DNA of 64,000 bases. Source: Allokutzneria sp. NRRL B-24872 (GTDB lineage: Bacteria; Actinomycetota; Actinomycetes; Mycobacteriales; Pseudonocardiaceae). The notes below the pieces were generated by a model. The model did no database searches. It saw only the letters and a list, made by a program, of their open reading frames with translations, and had not been told where the DNA came from. A program made the position numbers and the translations under genes. The stretch lies in the NCBI RefSeq assembly GCF_002155965.1, contig NZ_MUMH01000044.1, positions 1 through 64,000 of the forward strand, written 5' to 3'. Below, one piece after another: positions 24,505-34,259 of the stretch (positions are counted from its first letter, which is position 1; every line of letters begins with the position of its first letter).

Positions 24505-25083
24505 ATGAAACACGCCGCAGGTCTACTCGCGCGGACCGTGTCCGTCCTCGCGCTGGCCCTCGCCATCGCCACCCCGGCAACCGCCGCCGCGCAGTCCCGC
24601 CTGGAAGTCCCCGTCACGTGGTCGCAGCAACCGGACGGCACCACCTGCGGACCCACCACGGCGAAGATGCTCCTCGGGCCGCTCGGCGTTTCCATGAGCG
24701 TCGAACAGCTCAAGGGCCCGGTGGGCTACTACACGAGCAATCAGACCAACAGGTGGGGCATGCGCAACGGGCTGAACCAGCTCCAGAGCCGCCACACCTA
24801 CCGGGTGATCGAGGCCGACAAGATGGACCAGGGCGCGGCCAAGGACCACCTGATCCAGGCGGCGCGGGACGACCTGCGTTACGGCGTGCCGATCGCGCTC
24901 GCGATCAACGGCAGGATGCCCGGCTACCCGCAGAGCGTCGACCACTGGGTGGCTGTCGCGGGTGTCGACGGGCGCAGCGTGCTCGTCCACGACCCGGTCG
25001 CGCAGCGGCCCGGCTGGAAGAACGTTCCGGCGTCGCGCTGGCTCGACGTCAGCCAGATCCCGATCAAGGCAATCGTGATGTGA
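24505..25083 (+). CDS. Secreted C39-like cysteine peptidase family protein
   Basis: 192 residues. Signal peptide MKHAAGLLARTVSVLALALA ending around ATAAAQS. The mature domain has the papain-like triad of the C39_2 type: Cys in QPDGTTCGPTTAKM (about residue 50), His in VDHWVAVAGVDG (about 152) and Asp in VLVHDPVAQ (about 166). Such secreted proteins occur widely in actinobacteria and may cleave peptides or cell-wall cross bridges; direct evidence is lacking. Start ATG 24505 follows AAAGGAG. Its end overlaps the convergent hydrolase gene by 20 bases. Confidence 0.8.
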   Translation: MKHAAGLLARTVSVLALALAIATPATAAAQSRLEVPVTWSQQPDGTTCGPTTAKMLLGPLGVSMSVEQLKGPVGYYTSNQTNRWGMRNGLNQLQSRHTYRVIEADKMDQGAAKDHLIQAARDDLRYGVPIALAINGRMPGYPQSVDHWVAVAGVDGRSVLVHDPVAQRPGWKNVPASRWLDVSQIPIKAIVM

Positions 25084-25927
25084 TCGCCTCCACGACCACG
25101 TCGGGCTCGGTCACCGGCACGTAGTGGCCGGAGCGCCTGGCAAGGACGTGGCGCCCGCCGGGCGAGGAAGCGGCTCGGCGGGCGTGGGCGGCGATGGCCT
25201 CGGCGCGCATGGCCGAGGTCATGCCGCCCCCGCTGAGCGCGCCGGAGATCACGGTCAGCGGGATGCCCTCCGTCGAGGGCGGGTGATTGCGCCACGCGGC
25301 CAGCTCGTCGAGGAACGTCCGGGACTGAAGCCGTTGGGTGCGGACGACTCCGGCGTGGAACGCCTCGCGCACCAGGTCCTGGCGCACGTCCTCGGGGATA
25401 CCGCGCAGCAACGAGCGGTAGGCGAAGCGCAGCAGGCCCAAGCGCGCGAGCACGGCCCCGGTCGCGATCGCCACCCGCTCAGCACGGCGGAAACCACGCC
25501 CGAACAGGACGTCAGCCGCCTCATCGGTCGGGTCGACCAGCACGAGCCCGACGATCCGCGAGGGCGACGCGGAGGCGGCGAGGCGGACGATGGGGCTGCC
25601 CGCGCTGTGTCCGACCAGCACGAACGGCCCCGGACCGAAGTGGTCGAGCAGCGCGCCGAGGTCAGCGGCCATCCGACTCAGCGTGCGGCCGCGCGGGTCG
25701 GGAGCGCTGCGGCCGAGCCCGGAGCGGTCGTAGACGATCGCGCGAGCACGCGAGGCGACGAGCGGCTGAACCCCGGCCCAGGAGGAGCGCGTCGCGGCGG
25801 CCCCTGCCTCGAAGACGACGGTCGGCGCAACTCCAACACCAGAGCTGGGGCCGGGCAGCACCATCGCGTGCAGCCGACGACCGTCTGGCAGGGGAACCCA
25901 CTCCGACGTGCCCTGTGTGTGCGTCAT
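25064..25927 (-). CDS. Alpha/beta hydrolase
   Basis: 287 residues of the alpha/beta hydrolase fold: FEAGAAATRSSWAGV (oxyanion region), VYDRSGLGRS, nucleophile elbow LVGHSAGSPIVRLA (Ser about 108) and a late His in RRSGHYVPVTEPDVV. No signal peptide. Its ATG overlaps the TGA of the IrtB-like gene (ATGA, 25924-25927), making it the last gene of the iron operon, translationally coupled. In siderophore operons such hydrolases can be ferric-siderophore esterases, so hydrolysis of an imported siderophore is a reasonable guess, not shown by the sequence. Confidence 0.85.
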   Translation of the reverse strand: MTHTQGTSEWVPLPDGRRLHAMVLPGPSSGVGVAPTVVFEAGAAATRSSWAGVQPLVASRARAIVYDRSGLGRSAPDPRGRTLSRMAADLGALLDHFGPGPFVLVGHSAGSPIVRLAASASPSRIVGLVLVDPTDEAADVLFGRGFRRAERVAIATGAVLARLGLLRFAYRSLLRGIPEDVRQDLVREAFHAGVVRTQRLQSRTFLDELAAWRNHPPSTEGIPLTVISGALSGGGMTSAMRAEAIAAHARRAASSPGGRHVLARRSGHYVPVTEPDVVVEAITSRLP

Positions 25928-27648
25928 GAGCTGATCCGCCAGTCCGCGCTGTCCAGCTGGTGTCGCCAGAACTCCGCGAACCGACCGCCCTTGGCCAGCA
26001 GTTCTTCCACGGAGCCGTCCTCGGCGATCCGCCCGTCTTCGAGGAACACCACGCGGTCGACGTGCCGGACTCCGCCCACGCGATGCGTGACGATCACGCG
26101 CGTGCGCGGCACCGAGTCGGCGCTCAACGCCTGCACCACGGCAGTCTCGTTCTCCGTGTCGAGCGCGCTCGTGGCCTCGTCGACCAGCAGCACGGGCGCG
26201 GGCTTGAGCAGCGCGCGGGCGATGGACACGCGTTGGCGCTCACCGCCGGAAAGGGCGCCACCGGCCTCGCCGACGCGGGTGTTCTCGCCGTTCGGCAGCC
26301 GTTGGACCAGCTCGTCCACCCGCGCCAGCCGGAGCACTTCGGCGAACCGTTCAGCATCCGGATTCGCTTGTCCGGCAAGGATGTTGTCCCGCACGCTGCC
26401 CTCGAACAGGTAGGGCTGCTGGAAGACCACGCTGACCAGGTCGCGTCGCGCGTCAGCGGTCAGCTCAGCCAGGTCAGTGCCATCGACGAGCACGCGGCCG
26501 CTGGTGGGGCGGTGGAGCCCGGCCAGCAGCGCGAGCACCGTGCTCTTGCCCGAGCCGGACGGCCCGACGATCGCGGTCGTGGTGCCCGGCTCCAACGTCA
26601 GGTCGAAGCCCGACAGCACGTCCTCCGTCGTGTACCGGTGAACCACGTTCTCCAGCGTGATGCGCGGAGCGGACTGTCCACTGTGGACCGATGATGCGGC
26701 GGAGTCGGTCGGCGCGGTCAGCACGGCGCGAATCCTGGTGAGCGCGGTGGTCACGGCTTCAAGCCCCGGCGACAGGTCCGCGAGCGCGCTGAACGGCTCC
26801 AAGTACCGCGCGATGACCACGATGAGCGCGACCGCCTCGGGTGGGCTCAGCGATCCGCCCACGGCGAGCGCGATCACGGTGCCCGCGAACACGATCAGCG
26901 CGAGCTGCGTGGCCAGGCTGAACAACAGCTGACCCGGAATCTGCATGCGCAGCAACCGAATCGTCGCGCCGTGCTGGGCGTCGAGCGCCGCGCCCGCGTG
27001 GCTGCGCTCAGGCTCGACACGGCGTGCCGCCCGCAGAGCTTGCTGCGTGCGCGCGAACTCCACGATGCGCTCCGTCAGAGCGCTGTTCGCCTCCGAAGCC
27101 GTCCGATCAGCGCTTCGCGCGAGACGACCGGACGCCCACAAAGCCCCCAGCAGCACCGGAACTCCGGCGAGCGCGGCAACGCCCAGCGGCCACGCGATCA
27201 GCATCAGCGCCAAAGCGATCGCGATCGGCAGCAGCACGGCTCCGGCCAGCGGCGTGAGCAGATACACGATCAGACCAACAAGATCCGGCCCTGTCGCGGC
27301 GATCGCCTGCCGCGCGGTCGGCGTCGTCGAACTGTCCAACCAGGACAGTCGAACCTGCGTGAGCCGGTCCGCGACATCGTGCTGAGCGTTGTCCAGCAAC
27401 GCGAAACCGATGTCGAAGCCCATCCGAGCCACGACCGCGTCCACTCCCCAACCGGCGACCGTCGCGGCTGCAAGCACGCCGAGCCACGGCACCGCTTCGG
27501 TCGGCGAAGGCCCGAACAGCGCCGCGACGAGCGGGACGAGCACGACGACGCCCGCCGCGCGGAGCAGCACCGACACGACCGTGAGTGTGCCGTGGCGCCA
27601 CAAACGCGCGCGCTGAGCGGGGATCAGCCGCAGCAGGGTGCGGATCAC
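25924..27648 (-). CDS. ABC exporter-fold siderophore transporter subunit (IrtB-like)
   Basis: 574 residues: six-helix type IV/exporter membrane domain (about 1-310) and a C-terminal ATPase with Walker [10 protein letters not shown] (about 361-369), Q-loop FQQPYLF, signature LSGGERQR (about 464), Walker [13 protein letters not shown] and H-loop THRVGG. It starts at a GTG that overlaps the TGA of the IrtA-like gene (27645-27648), behind GGAGG. Together with that subunit it forms a heterodimer which, in mycobacteria, imports ferric mycobactin-type siderophores despite the exporter fold. Role here assigned by the fused partner and order of genes. Confidence 0.85.
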   Translation of the reverse strand: MIRTLLRLIPAQRARLWRHGTLTVVSVLLRAAGVVVLVPLVAALFGPSPTEAVPWLGVLAAATVAGWGVDAVVARMGFDIGFALLDNAQHDVADRLTQVRLSWLDSSTTPTARQAIAATGPDLVGLIVYLLTPLAGAVLLPIAIALALMLIAWPLGVAALAGVPVLLGALWASGRLARSADRTASEANSALTERIVEFARTQQALRAARRVEPERSHAGAALDAQHGATIRLLRMQIPGQLLFSLATQLALIVFAGTVIALAVGGSLSPPEAVALIVVIARYLEPFSALADLSPGLEAVTTALTRIRAVLTAPTDSAASSVHSGQSAPRITLENVVHRYTTEDVLSGFDLTLEPGTTTAIVGPSGSGKSTVLALLAGLHRPTSGRVLVDGTDLAELTADARRDLVSVVFQQPYLFEGSVRDNILAGQANPDAERFAEVLRLARVDELVQRLPNGENTRVGEAGGALSGGERQRVSIARALLKPAPVLLVDEATSALDTENETAVVQALSADSVPRTRVIVTHRVGGVRHVDRVVFLEDGRIAEDGSVEELLAKGGRFAEFWRHQLDSADWRISS

Positions 27649-30158
27649 CGGACCTCCTCGTTGACTTTCCCCGCGCGCCACAGGCTGCTGTACCGGCCGT
27701 CGGCCGCAAGCAGTTCCTCATGGGTGCCGGTCTCGGCAATGCGGCCGTGGTCGAGCACGACGATTCGGTCCGCGTCGGTGATCGTGTGCAGCCGGTGGGC
27801 GATGACGAGAACCGTTCGCCCTGCGGTGAGCCGGTTCAGGGCCTGCTGCACCAGGTACTCGGACTCCGGATCAGCGAACGCCGTCGCTTCGTCGAGCACC
27901 AGCACCTGCGCATCGGCGAGCAGGGCCCGGGCGATCGTGAGCCGTTGCCGTTCTCCGCCCGAGAGTTGCACCCCTGGGCCGAGAACCGTGTCATATCCTT
28001 GCGGCAGGCGGGAAATCCGATCGTGGATCTGTGCGTCACGAGCCGCCGCGTGCACCTGCTCGTCCGTCGCGTCGGGCACCGCGAGCGCGATGTTGTCACG
28101 AACCGTCCCGTGCACGAGCTGGGTCTCCTGCAACACGAAGCCGACGCGGCTGTACAGCTCGTCGGCGGTGAGCGACCGGATGTCCCTGCCGCCGATCCGG
28201 ATGCTGCCGAAACCCACGTCGTGGAAGCGCGCCACGAGCGCCGCCAGGGTCGACTTGCCAGACCCTGACGGCCCGACGAGCGCGGTCACTGTCCCCGGCC
28301 GCAGCGCCAGAGAAACCTCATCGAGCACTGGAATGCCTGGGCGGTAAGCGAAAGACACGCGGTCCAGCTCCACCGTCCCCGGCTCCCCCGTGCCACCGTC
28401 CTCGCGTGTCGTCAACTCCTCCGAATCCAGGGCGACCTGAATGCGCCGCGCGGCGAGCACACCCTGCCGCAACCCCGCCAGCCCGTAGCCGACGCCGAGC
28501 AGGCGCGCGCCAAACGTGGTGCCCAGCAACAGGAACGGCAGCAGCACTCCGGGATCGGTACCGCCGAGCACGAGCAGCGTGCCGAGCCCGGTGATCAGCA
28601 GCAGGAACGTCGCGGGCCTGGTCGCGAAGTCCAGCAACGTCTTCTTGCCGGTGAACGGCCGCTGCCAGTCGCCGAGGAACGCGACGTACTCGTCCAGCCG
28701 ACGCCGGAAGCTCGACGCCGCCGCGCCGCCGAACACGCGGATCACCGGCTGGCCTTCGAGGTAGGCGCCCGCCTCCCCCGCCATGCGGTCGGCCCACTGC
28801 TGCGCCTGCTTGGTCTTCTGGCCGGACTGCACGAGCATGATCGCCATTGTCACGACGTAGACCAGGATCGGTGCCAGCAACGCCAGCGCGAGCCGCCAGT
28901 CCACCACGAACAGGTAGCCGAGCACCGCGAACGGCGCCACGATCGCGGCCACGGCGTCCGGTACCGCGTGTGTGACCAGGTAGTGCAACGACAACGTGTC
29001 GCCCTGCACCAGATTGGTGATCGCGCCCGAGCCGCGCTCGGTGAACCAGCCCAGCGGCAGCCTCGCCAGCTTGCCCAGCAACCGCTGTCGAACCCCTCGC
29101 GCGAACTTGGCGTCCACCGCGTGCAACCACAGCGACAGCGCCGACTCCAGCACCGTGCCCGCGCCGAGCACCACCAGCGCGGCGATCCCGACGCCCCACA
29201 GGCTCGACGCCTCCGCGCCCGCGAGCACCAAGCGCGCCAGCTCCGCCAGCAACACGAACGGCGCCAACCGCACGAGCGTGACGACGGCCTGGAGGACTCC
29301 GGCAGCGATCAGCTTGCGGCGCAACGGAGCCAGCAGCCGACCCGATGCCTGCGCCCGCCATTCCCCTCTGACGTCGGGAGCAGGCATCGGGTCTTCGTCC
29401 ACTTCGGACTTGACCGAACGGAACGAGCCCATCGCTTTGCCGTAGTACCAGTAGGCGCGGCCGTAGACCTCGGACTTCGGGAAGCCGAAGGAGTCCTTGA
29501 GCCGGGCGCGCAGGTGTTTGAACGAGCCCGCTTCGGTCGCGAGCCACGCGCTCCAGTTCGACCAGTCCCTGGCCTCGATCGCCGCCGCCAGACTGCCCGC
29601 GTCCTTGCGCGGCACCCAACGCAGCCGAAGCCGGGGGTGGTCGCGCAGCGGGATCTGCCGGTCCTCGGCACCGTGTTCTTCGAGGTAGAGCTCGATCGGC
29701 AGGTCGTCCGGGACGGTCTCCAGGATACCGTTGATGGCTGGGATCGCCGCCGAATCGCCGACGAGCAGATAGCCCGCCGGGCGCTCCTCCGGGACCTCGA
29801 ACACCGTGGAGCCCAACGACATCACCGGCACTGTCATGCCCGGTCGCGCGGTTCGTGCCCACCGCGACGCGGGCCCTGCCGGGTCGTGCAGCACCACGTC
29901 GATCGCGAACGTCCCGGCTGCCGGGTCAGCCTCCGCGAGCGTGTAGCCGCGCTGGTGCTCCGCCTCTCCGCCGTCCGGGTCGGGGAACCAGAAGCGCAGC
30001 CACGCGGTCGGCCCGGCGGTGACGTCCTCGAACACCGTGGGAGCGGAGAACGTGATGCGCAAGAAGTGCGGCGCGAGCAGCTGGGTGCCGAGGACGGTCG
30101 CTTCGTGATCGCGCGCGCCGAACCCGCGCATCATCGCGCCTTGTAAGCCCCGCGCCAT
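27645..30158 (-). CDS. Siderophore-interacting reductase fused to ABC transporter (IrtA-like)
   Basis: 837 residues. Residues about 10-250 are a siderophore-interacting protein (FAD/NADPH ferric-siderophore reductase) domain: RGYTLAEAD flavin site (about 70-78), [14 protein letters not shown], and the terminal [12 protein letters not shown]. Residues about 275-560 are six membrane helices and about 595-837 the ATPase with Walker [10 protein letters not shown] (629-637), LSGGERQR (733) and LVLDEATA. This fusion is the hallmark of IrtA, which transports and reduces ferric carboxymycobactin with IrtB. It begins with ATG at 30156-30158 overlapping the TGA of the TetR gene (TGATG). The gene pair strongly implies iron uptake from a siderophore. 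Confidence 0.9.
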   Translation of the reverse strand: MARGLQGAMMRGFGARDHEATVLGTQLLAPHFLRITFSAPTVFEDVTAGPTAWLRFWFPDPDGGEAEHQRGYTLAEADPAAGTFAIDVVLHDPAGPASRWARTARPGMTVPVMSLGSTVFEVPEERPAGYLLVGDSAAIPAINGILETVPDDLPIELYLEEHGAEDRQIPLRDHPRLRLRWVPRKDAGSLAAAIEARDWSNWSAWLATEAGSFKHLRARLKDSFGFPKSEVYGRAYWYYGKAMGSFRSVKSEVDEDPMPAPDVRGEWRAQASGRLLAPLRRKLIAAGVLQAVVTLVRLAPFVLLAELARLVLAGAEASSLWGVGIAALVVLGAGTVLESALSLWLHAVDAKFARGVRQRLLGKLARLPLGWFTERGSGAITNLVQGDTLSLHYLVTHAVPDAVAAIVAPFAVLGYLFVVDWRLALALLAPILVYVVTMAIMLVQSGQKTKQAQQWADRMAGEAGAYLEGQPVIRVFGGAAASSFRRRLDEYVAFLGDWQRPFTGKKTLLDFATRPATFLLLITGLGTLLVLGGTDPGVLLPFLLLGTTFGARLLGVGYGLAGLRQGVLAARRIQVALDSEELTTREDGGTGEPGTVELDRVSFAYRPGIPVLDEVSLALRPGTVTALVGPSGSGKSTLAALVARFHDVGFGSIRIGGRDIRSLTADELYSRVGFVLQETQLVHGTVRDNIALAVPDATDEQVHAAARDAQIHDRISRLPQGYDTVLGPGVQLSGGERQRLTIARALLADAQVLVLDEATAFADPESEYLVQQALNRLTAGRTVLVIAHRLHTITDADRIVVLDHGRIAETGTHEELLAADGRYSSLWRAGKVNEEVR

Positions 30159-30859
30159 CAGACACCCGCCCCGGCCGCCGCCAGCTCCGCGATCATCTCC
30201 GTGACCGGGCGCCCGGGTGGGCACACCTCGACCAAGCCCTTGATCGAGGCCGTCAGCAGCAACCGCACGTACTCCGGGCGCTCGATCTGCGGCAACGTCG
30301 ACGGCGCGCTGCCGAGGCGGTCGTCGTTGGCGAGCCTGTCCACCACCGCTTCCCGCTCACGGGCCAGGCCGCCCGCGTCCGCGACCTCGGCCGCCGCGCT
30401 GTTCTCCTCCGAAGCGGTCATCGCGATCGTCAACGAGGCGACCGAACTGCTCAGCGCGATCGCCGCGTCCGGCGCGTAACCCCGCCGCCCCAACGCTTCC
30501 ACCTCGACCGCGAGCAGCCGCTGGCCGCTCTCCCCGCGCGGGAACAGCAGCTGCAGGTAGCCCACCAGCCCGGGGTGCCGCAGCGCGAACGACCGCATCT
30601 GCATCGCGAAGGACAGCAGGTGCCTGGGCGCGTCGTGCTCCGGGTCGTCGTGCAACCGCAGCTCGGCCAGGATGCTCTCGCCGATCAGCCGCTCCAGCCC
30701 CCAGCGCCCCTCCACGTGCCGGTACAGCGCCGTCGAGCTGACCCCGAGCCCGCTCGCGACCGCCTTGACGCTGAGCTGGCGCATGCCCAGCTCGCGCCCC
30801 ACCCGCACGATGTCCTCGACCGCGATCTTCGCCGGACGACCACCGACCGCACGCGTCAC
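30158..30859 (-). CDS. TetR-family regulator of the iron-transport operon
   Basis: 233 residues. TetR-type HTH at about 10-60 ([40 protein letters not shown]) and a TetR_C-like ligand domain. The GTG at 30857-30859 is preferred because AGGAGG lies six bases upstream; a GTG five codons earlier (30872-30874) lacks such a site. It is the first gene of the operon and is coupled to irtA by TGATG. An inverted repeat and an iron-box-like sequence lie just upstream, so the operon appears to be under its own repressor and a DtxR/IdeR-type regulator at once. Confidence 0.85.
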   Translation of the reverse strand: MTRAVGGRPAKIAVEDIVRVGRELGMRQLSVKAVASGLGVSSTALYRHVEGRWGLERLIGESILAELRLHDDPEHDAPRHLLSFAMQMRSFALRHPGLVGYLQLLFPRGESGQRLLAVEVEALGRRGYAPDAAIALSSSVASLTIAMTASEENSAAAEVADAGGLAREREAVVDRLANDDRLGSAPSTLPQIERPEYVRLLLTASIKGLVEVCPPGRPVTEMIAELAAAGAGV

Positions 30860-30871
30860 CCCAGCCCTCCT

Positions 30872-30892
30872 CACCCAGTAAGTTACCGGGTG
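30872..30892. promoter_or_regulatory. Inverted repeat, likely TetR operator of the iron operon
   Basis: CACCCAGTAA-G-TTACCGGGTG, ten-base arms with one mismatch around a single central base, just upstream of the regulator start. Confidence 0.7.
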
Positions 30893-30910
30893 AAACTAAG
30901 GCTGACCTAA
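30892..30910 (-). promoter_or_regulatory. Iron-box-like sequence (DtxR/IdeR/DmdR type)
   Basis: The plus-strand sequence GAAACTAAGGCTGACCTAA matches the 19-base DtxR-family consensus TTAGGTTAGGCTAACCTAA at 13 of 19 positions by eye, with the right half (AAGGCTGACCTAA) nearly perfect. It sits directly upstream of the iron operon and abuts the TetR palindrome. Confidence 0.55.
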
Positions 30911-30944
30911 CCGCCGAGTCAAGCCCGTGGCCGTCCGTCGAGGA

Positions 30945-31454
30945 TCAGCAGTGGCCGGCCGGGTAGGCGGTGATGATGTCGTTGTTCTTGGTGTCGCTGG
31001 TGACCACGCGGACGACCTTGCGGCCGACCTCCTTCTTGGTCTGCAGGTTGACCAGGATGATGTTGCGCGAGCGGCACGTCTTGCCACCGGACACGGAGGT
31101 GTTGCGCTCCGGCGTCTGCATCGTGTGGTAGATCGCCAGGTGCGCGATGTCGCGCCAGTTCTGGGCGGTGCCGAAGGCCATCACCTCGAAGTCCTTGAGG
31201 TGGCGCTTGAGGATGTGCCGGTAGCCCCACGTCTCGGTGCCGCATCGCAACGCGGCACCGCCCGGGTACAGGTGGGCGATCTTGCCCGCGGCGTCGCCGA
31301 TGCCGCACGGGGCCCACGGCGGCGGCTGGGCGGGAGCCTGGCCGGGGGCGGCCACCCAGGCCGTGGTCGGGGCGGCTTGCGCCGGAGCGGCCACCGAGAC
31401 GAACGCCGCGCAGGCGGCGAGCGCGATGGTGACGAGGGAGCGCGCTGCGCTCAT
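30945..31454 (-). CDS. Secreted protein with BECR-nuclease-like C-terminal domain
   Basis: 169 residues with a signal peptide ending at about PAQA-APT (residue 27). The mature part carries RHILKRHLKDFE (about 80-91), a basic central strand KTCRSRNIILVNLQTKKEVG and the end NDIITAYPAGHC. The sequence order H-x(4)-H, then basic strands, then (I/V)ITAYP is typical of the barnase-EndoU-ColicinE5/D-RelE (BECR) fold of polymorphic-toxin and prophage nucleases. Here the domain is free-standing and secreted with no immunity gene beside it, and four or more Cys could form disulfides. Activity is unproven. Confidence 0.6.
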   Translation of the reverse strand: MSAARSLVTIALAACAAFVSVAAPAQAAPTTAWVAAPGQAPAQPPPWAPCGIGDAAGKIAHLYPGGAALRCGTETWGYRHILKRHLKDFEVMAFGTAQNWRDIAHLAIYHTMQTPERNTSVSGGKTCRSRNIILVNLQTKKEVGRKVVRVVTSDTKNNDIITAYPAGHC

Positions 31455-31591
31455 GGTGATTCCTCACTTCACTGGACCAACTGGAGCAGTTCGACGAAAG
31501 CACCGGCGTGACGCCGGGTGCAACGCGGCACAGTTCGACTCCTTTGTCACTGTCGGATCTCTGTGCCCGCGCACGGCGGTACAGTGACCGC

Positions 31592-31906
31592 GTGGGACGG
31601 GTTTCGGTCGCGATGCGGGTCCAGCTGCTGCTGGCCCTCTTCCTTCCTGCCCTCTTCGTGCTCCTGCCCGCGGCGGCCGGAAACGGCTCACTGGGCCTGG
31701 CCACCGCGCTGACAGCGGGTATCGCGGCCGCCTTCGCCGTCGCGATCGTGGTGTGCGGGCGCCTGGAAACGGCCGTCCCGATGCGTGTGCGCGCGATCAG
31801 CCTGCGCGAACGCGCCCGCCTCGCCGACTTCGTCCGGCTGCGCGACCCCGACGCTCCGGGCCGCCCCAAGCCACGAGCTCCGTCGTTCGGGACCACGACC
31901 GCCTGA
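31592..31906 (+). CDS. Small membrane protein beside yidC (DUF6412-like)
   Basis: About 104 residues, two hydrophobic helices (about 9-30 and 35-57) followed by a basic C-terminal tail (MRVRAISLRERARLADFVRL RDPDAPGRPKPR in two parts). Small proteins of this type, annotated DUF6412, are commonly found immediately before an accessory yidC in Pseudonocardiaceae and relatives; that resemblance is from memory. Start could be GTG 31592 or ATG 31616. The yidC gene follows after 61 bases. Confidence 0.6.
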   Translation: MGRVSVAMRVQLLLALFLPALFVLLPAAAGNGSLGLATALTAGIAAAFAVAIVVCGRLETAVPMRVRAISLRERARLADFVRLRDPDAPGRPKPRAPSFGTTTA

Positions 31907-31967
31907 GACACACCCGGCGGTCGCCTCGGTCTGCCCGAAACAACGACTCGCCCTCACGGAGCGTCCC

Positions 31968-32804
31968 TTGTTCGACTTCGTCCTCTACCCGGTTTCCGCC
32001 GTGCTCTGGTTCTGGCACAAGGCCTTCGGCGCCGTGTTCAGCCCGGACAGCGGCATCGCCTGGGTGCTCGCCGTCGTCTTCCTCGTCTTCACCGTCCGCG
32101 CCCTGCTGATCAAGCCCGCGCTCAGCCAGCTCCGCTCGGCCCGGCGCAACCAGAAGCTCGCCCCGCAGATCAAGAAGATCCGCGAGCGCTACCGCGACGA
32201 CCAGCAGCGCATGCTCCAGGAGGTCCAGAAGCTGCACGCTGCCGAGGGCACGAACGCCTTCGCCGGATGCCTTCCCGCGCTGTTGCAGATCCCCGTTTTC
32301 CTCAGCCTCTACTGGGTTCTGCGCGGGTTCACCCCCGGCGCGCAGTCCAACCACGCCTTCGACAGCGCGGGCGTGACCTCCTTCCTCAACGCCGACGTCT
32401 TCGGCGCCAAGCTCGGCAACTGGATCAGCCAGCCGCTGGCCGACCTTGCCGCCTTCGGCACCGACCGCGCGCACATGATCGCGGTGGGCGTGCCGCTGAT
32501 GGTGCTCGCCGGACTCGCCACGTTCCTGACCATGCGGATGAGCATGCGCCGCCAGGACAACCCCAACCCGCAACTCGCCTCGATCACCAAGGCGATGACC
32601 TATCTGGCACCGGTGGGCATGCTCGCCTCCGGGCTGTTCTTCCCGGTGCCGATCGGGGTGCTGCTGTACTTCCTGGCCACCAACGCGTGGACCTTCGGCC
32701 AGCAGCAGGTGCTCACGTGGTTCGTCGACCGCGAGGAGGTCGCGGTCCAGGCGGCCAAGCCGAAGGCGCTCGGTCCCCGGCCGGGGCAGAAGCCGAAGCG
32801 CTGA
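31968..32804 (+). CDS. yidC: YidC/Oxa1-family membrane insertase, accessory copy
   Basis: 278 residues. Starts at a TTG (31968-31970) six bases after GGAG; this choice opens directly with TM1 (LFDFVLYPVSAVLWFWHK). The conserved YidC core follows: LLIKPALSQLRSARRNQKLA with the basic cytoplasmic loop PQIKKIRERYRDDQQRMLQE, then AGCLPALLQIPVFLSLYWVL, and three further helices ending with FLATNAWTFGQQQVLTWFV. It inserts membrane proteins. No rnpA, rpmH or jag gene is adjacent, so it is probably not the main oriC-linked copy but a second one. Confidence 0.88.
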   Translation: MFDFVLYPVSAVLWFWHKAFGAVFSPDSGIAWVLAVVFLVFTVRALLIKPALSQLRSARRNQKLAPQIKKIRERYRDDQQRMLQEVQKLHAAEGTNAFAGCLPALLQIPVFLSLYWVLRGFTPGAQSNHAFDSAGVTSFLNADVFGAKLGNWISQPLADLAAFGTDRAHMIAVGVPLMVLAGLATFLTMRMSMRRQDNPNPQLASITKAMTYLAPVGMLASGLFFPVPIGVLLYFLATNAWTFGQQQVLTWFVDREEVAVQAAKPKALGPRPGQKPKR

Positions 32805-32874
32805 CGTTTCAGCCGGATTTCACCGCCCCTGGTTAGCGTCGGCGCCCCGGCAGTCGCTGACCAGGAGGAGAAAA

Positions 32875-33483
32875 GTGTTGTCCCAGCAGGATTCCCAGAC
32901 CCCGATGAAGATGATGTTCACGGCCGGGTTCGTCGCCGCGCTGGTCGGGCTGGGCATCCTGCTCAGCAACGGCCCGTCCGTCGGCGCGGTGCTTGCGGTG
33001 CTGGCCGGCGCGGGGTTGGTGGCGGCCTCGATCCGGCTCCGCAACGCCGCGCTCGACCAGCAGCTCTACCGCGCGGTTCGCCCGGCTGACCCGGCCGCGG
33101 TCACCGCGCTGTGGGGCGGGCTGGTCGGCCTGCTCGGGCTCGGCGCGCTGTTCGGCTGGCTCTTCCAGACCCAGGGCGGAGTGCTCACCGTCGCGCTCTG
33201 GCCGCTCGTGGTGGCCTGGTACCGCAAGCGCCGCACGGCAGTGCAGGTCGACGCCACCGGCGTGAACGTCGGCGGAGTCCCCCTGCCGTGGAACGAGGTG
33301 GCCGAGCTGGTGGTGAGCGATCCCCGTACGGGGCAGGAGATCCAGGTCGGGGCGCGGCTGCACTCCCGCGCCCCGGTCCAGGTTCTCGCCCAGCACAGGG
33401 GTTTCGACGTCACGCGGCTCACCGCGATGGTCGCCAAGCACGGTCCGCAGGACGTGCGTGTCGTGGTGACCGGCGCGCGCTGA
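32875..33483 (+). CDS. Hypothetical membrane protein
   Basis: 202 residues: two close hydrophobic helices (about 15-52) and a second pair (about 78-115) followed by a soluble C-terminal domain of about 85 residues (TAVQVDATGVNVGGVPLPWN, EVAELVVSDPRTGQEIQV) that looks like the bacterial PH-like domain seen in many two-helix actinobacterial proteins. GTG start at 32875 after AGGAGGAG. Function unknown. Gene ends three bases before the stop of the convergent PL7 gene. Confidence 0.65.
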   Translation: MLSQQDSQTPMKMMFTAGFVAALVGLGILLSNGPSVGAVLAVLAGAGLVAASIRLRNAALDQQLYRAVRPADPAAVTALWGGLVGLLGLGALFGWLFQTQGGVLTVALWPLVVAWYRKRRTAVQVDATGVNVGGVPLPWNEVAELVVSDPRTGQEIQVGARLHSRAPVQVLAQHRGFDVTRLTAMVAKHGPQDVRVVVTGAR

Positions 33484-33485
33484 GC

Positions 33486-34229
33486 TCAGGAGTGCGACAC
33501 GGAGAGCTTGTAGATCACGACCTGGCCGAAGTTGCTCGTGCTGCACGGAGATGAGTTCTCGCAGTGGGCCAGCGTGTACGCGCCCGCCTTGAAGTAGGCG
33601 GTCGTGGTCCGCTTCGCCACGGTGGCCTGCAGCACGTCGTTGTAGTACGCCTTGATCGTGCCGCCGCTGGCCACGAACTTGACCCGGAACCGTTGTCCCA
33701 GGCGGTAATCGCTCGTCACGAGCTTGTAGCGCGAGTCATCGGCGTAGTGCAGGTAGAGCTTGCCGCCGTCCAGCCGGAACATGATCAGGTGCGAGCTGGT
33801 GTTGTGCACCTGCCCGGCGATCACCTGCGGTTTCTCCCTGGGGACCGCGGTGATCGCCTGGTCGATGACCATCGTGTGCGTGCCCGAGGAGGTCGACCAC
33901 GCGGCCTTCTCGGCGCCGTCCATCTCCCGCAGCTCGGAGCGCGGGTACTGCGAGCCGCCCGTCGACACCCCGGTGACCGCCGCCCGGAACTGGATGCCGT
34001 CGCAGCCCGAGTTGGTGCGGAACCACGGGTCCTCGGTGTGGCGGTCGAGCGCGGGCTGACTGACCTCCTTCGGCTTCTCGGGCTCACCGATCGGCAGCTG
34101 GAGCTTCCAGTTCTTCAGGTCGAGCACCTGCCCCGGCGAGCCGCACGCCTCCGCGTGACCAGCGGCGACGGCGGGCACGCTGCCTGCGGTCAGCACGAGC
34201 GACAGGGACAGCGCGGCGACACGCCTCAT
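33486..34229 (-). CDS. Secreted polysaccharide lyase family 7 (alginate lyase-like)
   Basis: 247 residues. A signal peptide ends at about AAGHA. The three PL7 signature blocks are all present: RSELREM (about 103), QVHNTSS (about 140, the Q(I/V)H motif with catalytic His) and the terminal YFKAGAYTLAH (about 212). PL7 enzymes cleave alginate or polyglucuronate by beta-elimination in a jelly-roll fold; substrate class cannot be resolved here. ATG 34227-34229 is chosen because CAGGAG lies five bases upstream. Likely secreted and nutritional. Confidence 0.9.
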   Translation of the reverse strand: MRRVAALSLSLVLTAGSVPAVAAGHAEACGSPGQVLDLKNWKLQLPIGEPEKPKEVSQPALDRHTEDPWFRTNSGCDGIQFRAAVTGVSTGGSQYPRSELREMDGAEKAAWSTSSGTHTMVIDQAITAVPREKPQVIAGQVHNTSSHLIMFRLDGGKLYLHYADDSRYKLVTSDYRLGQRFRVKFVASGGTIKAYYNDVLQATVAKRTTTAYFKAGAYTLAHCENSSPCSTSNFGQVVIYKLSVSHS

Positions 34230-34259
34230 CGGCACTCCTGACGTAGTGCATCGATTTAC

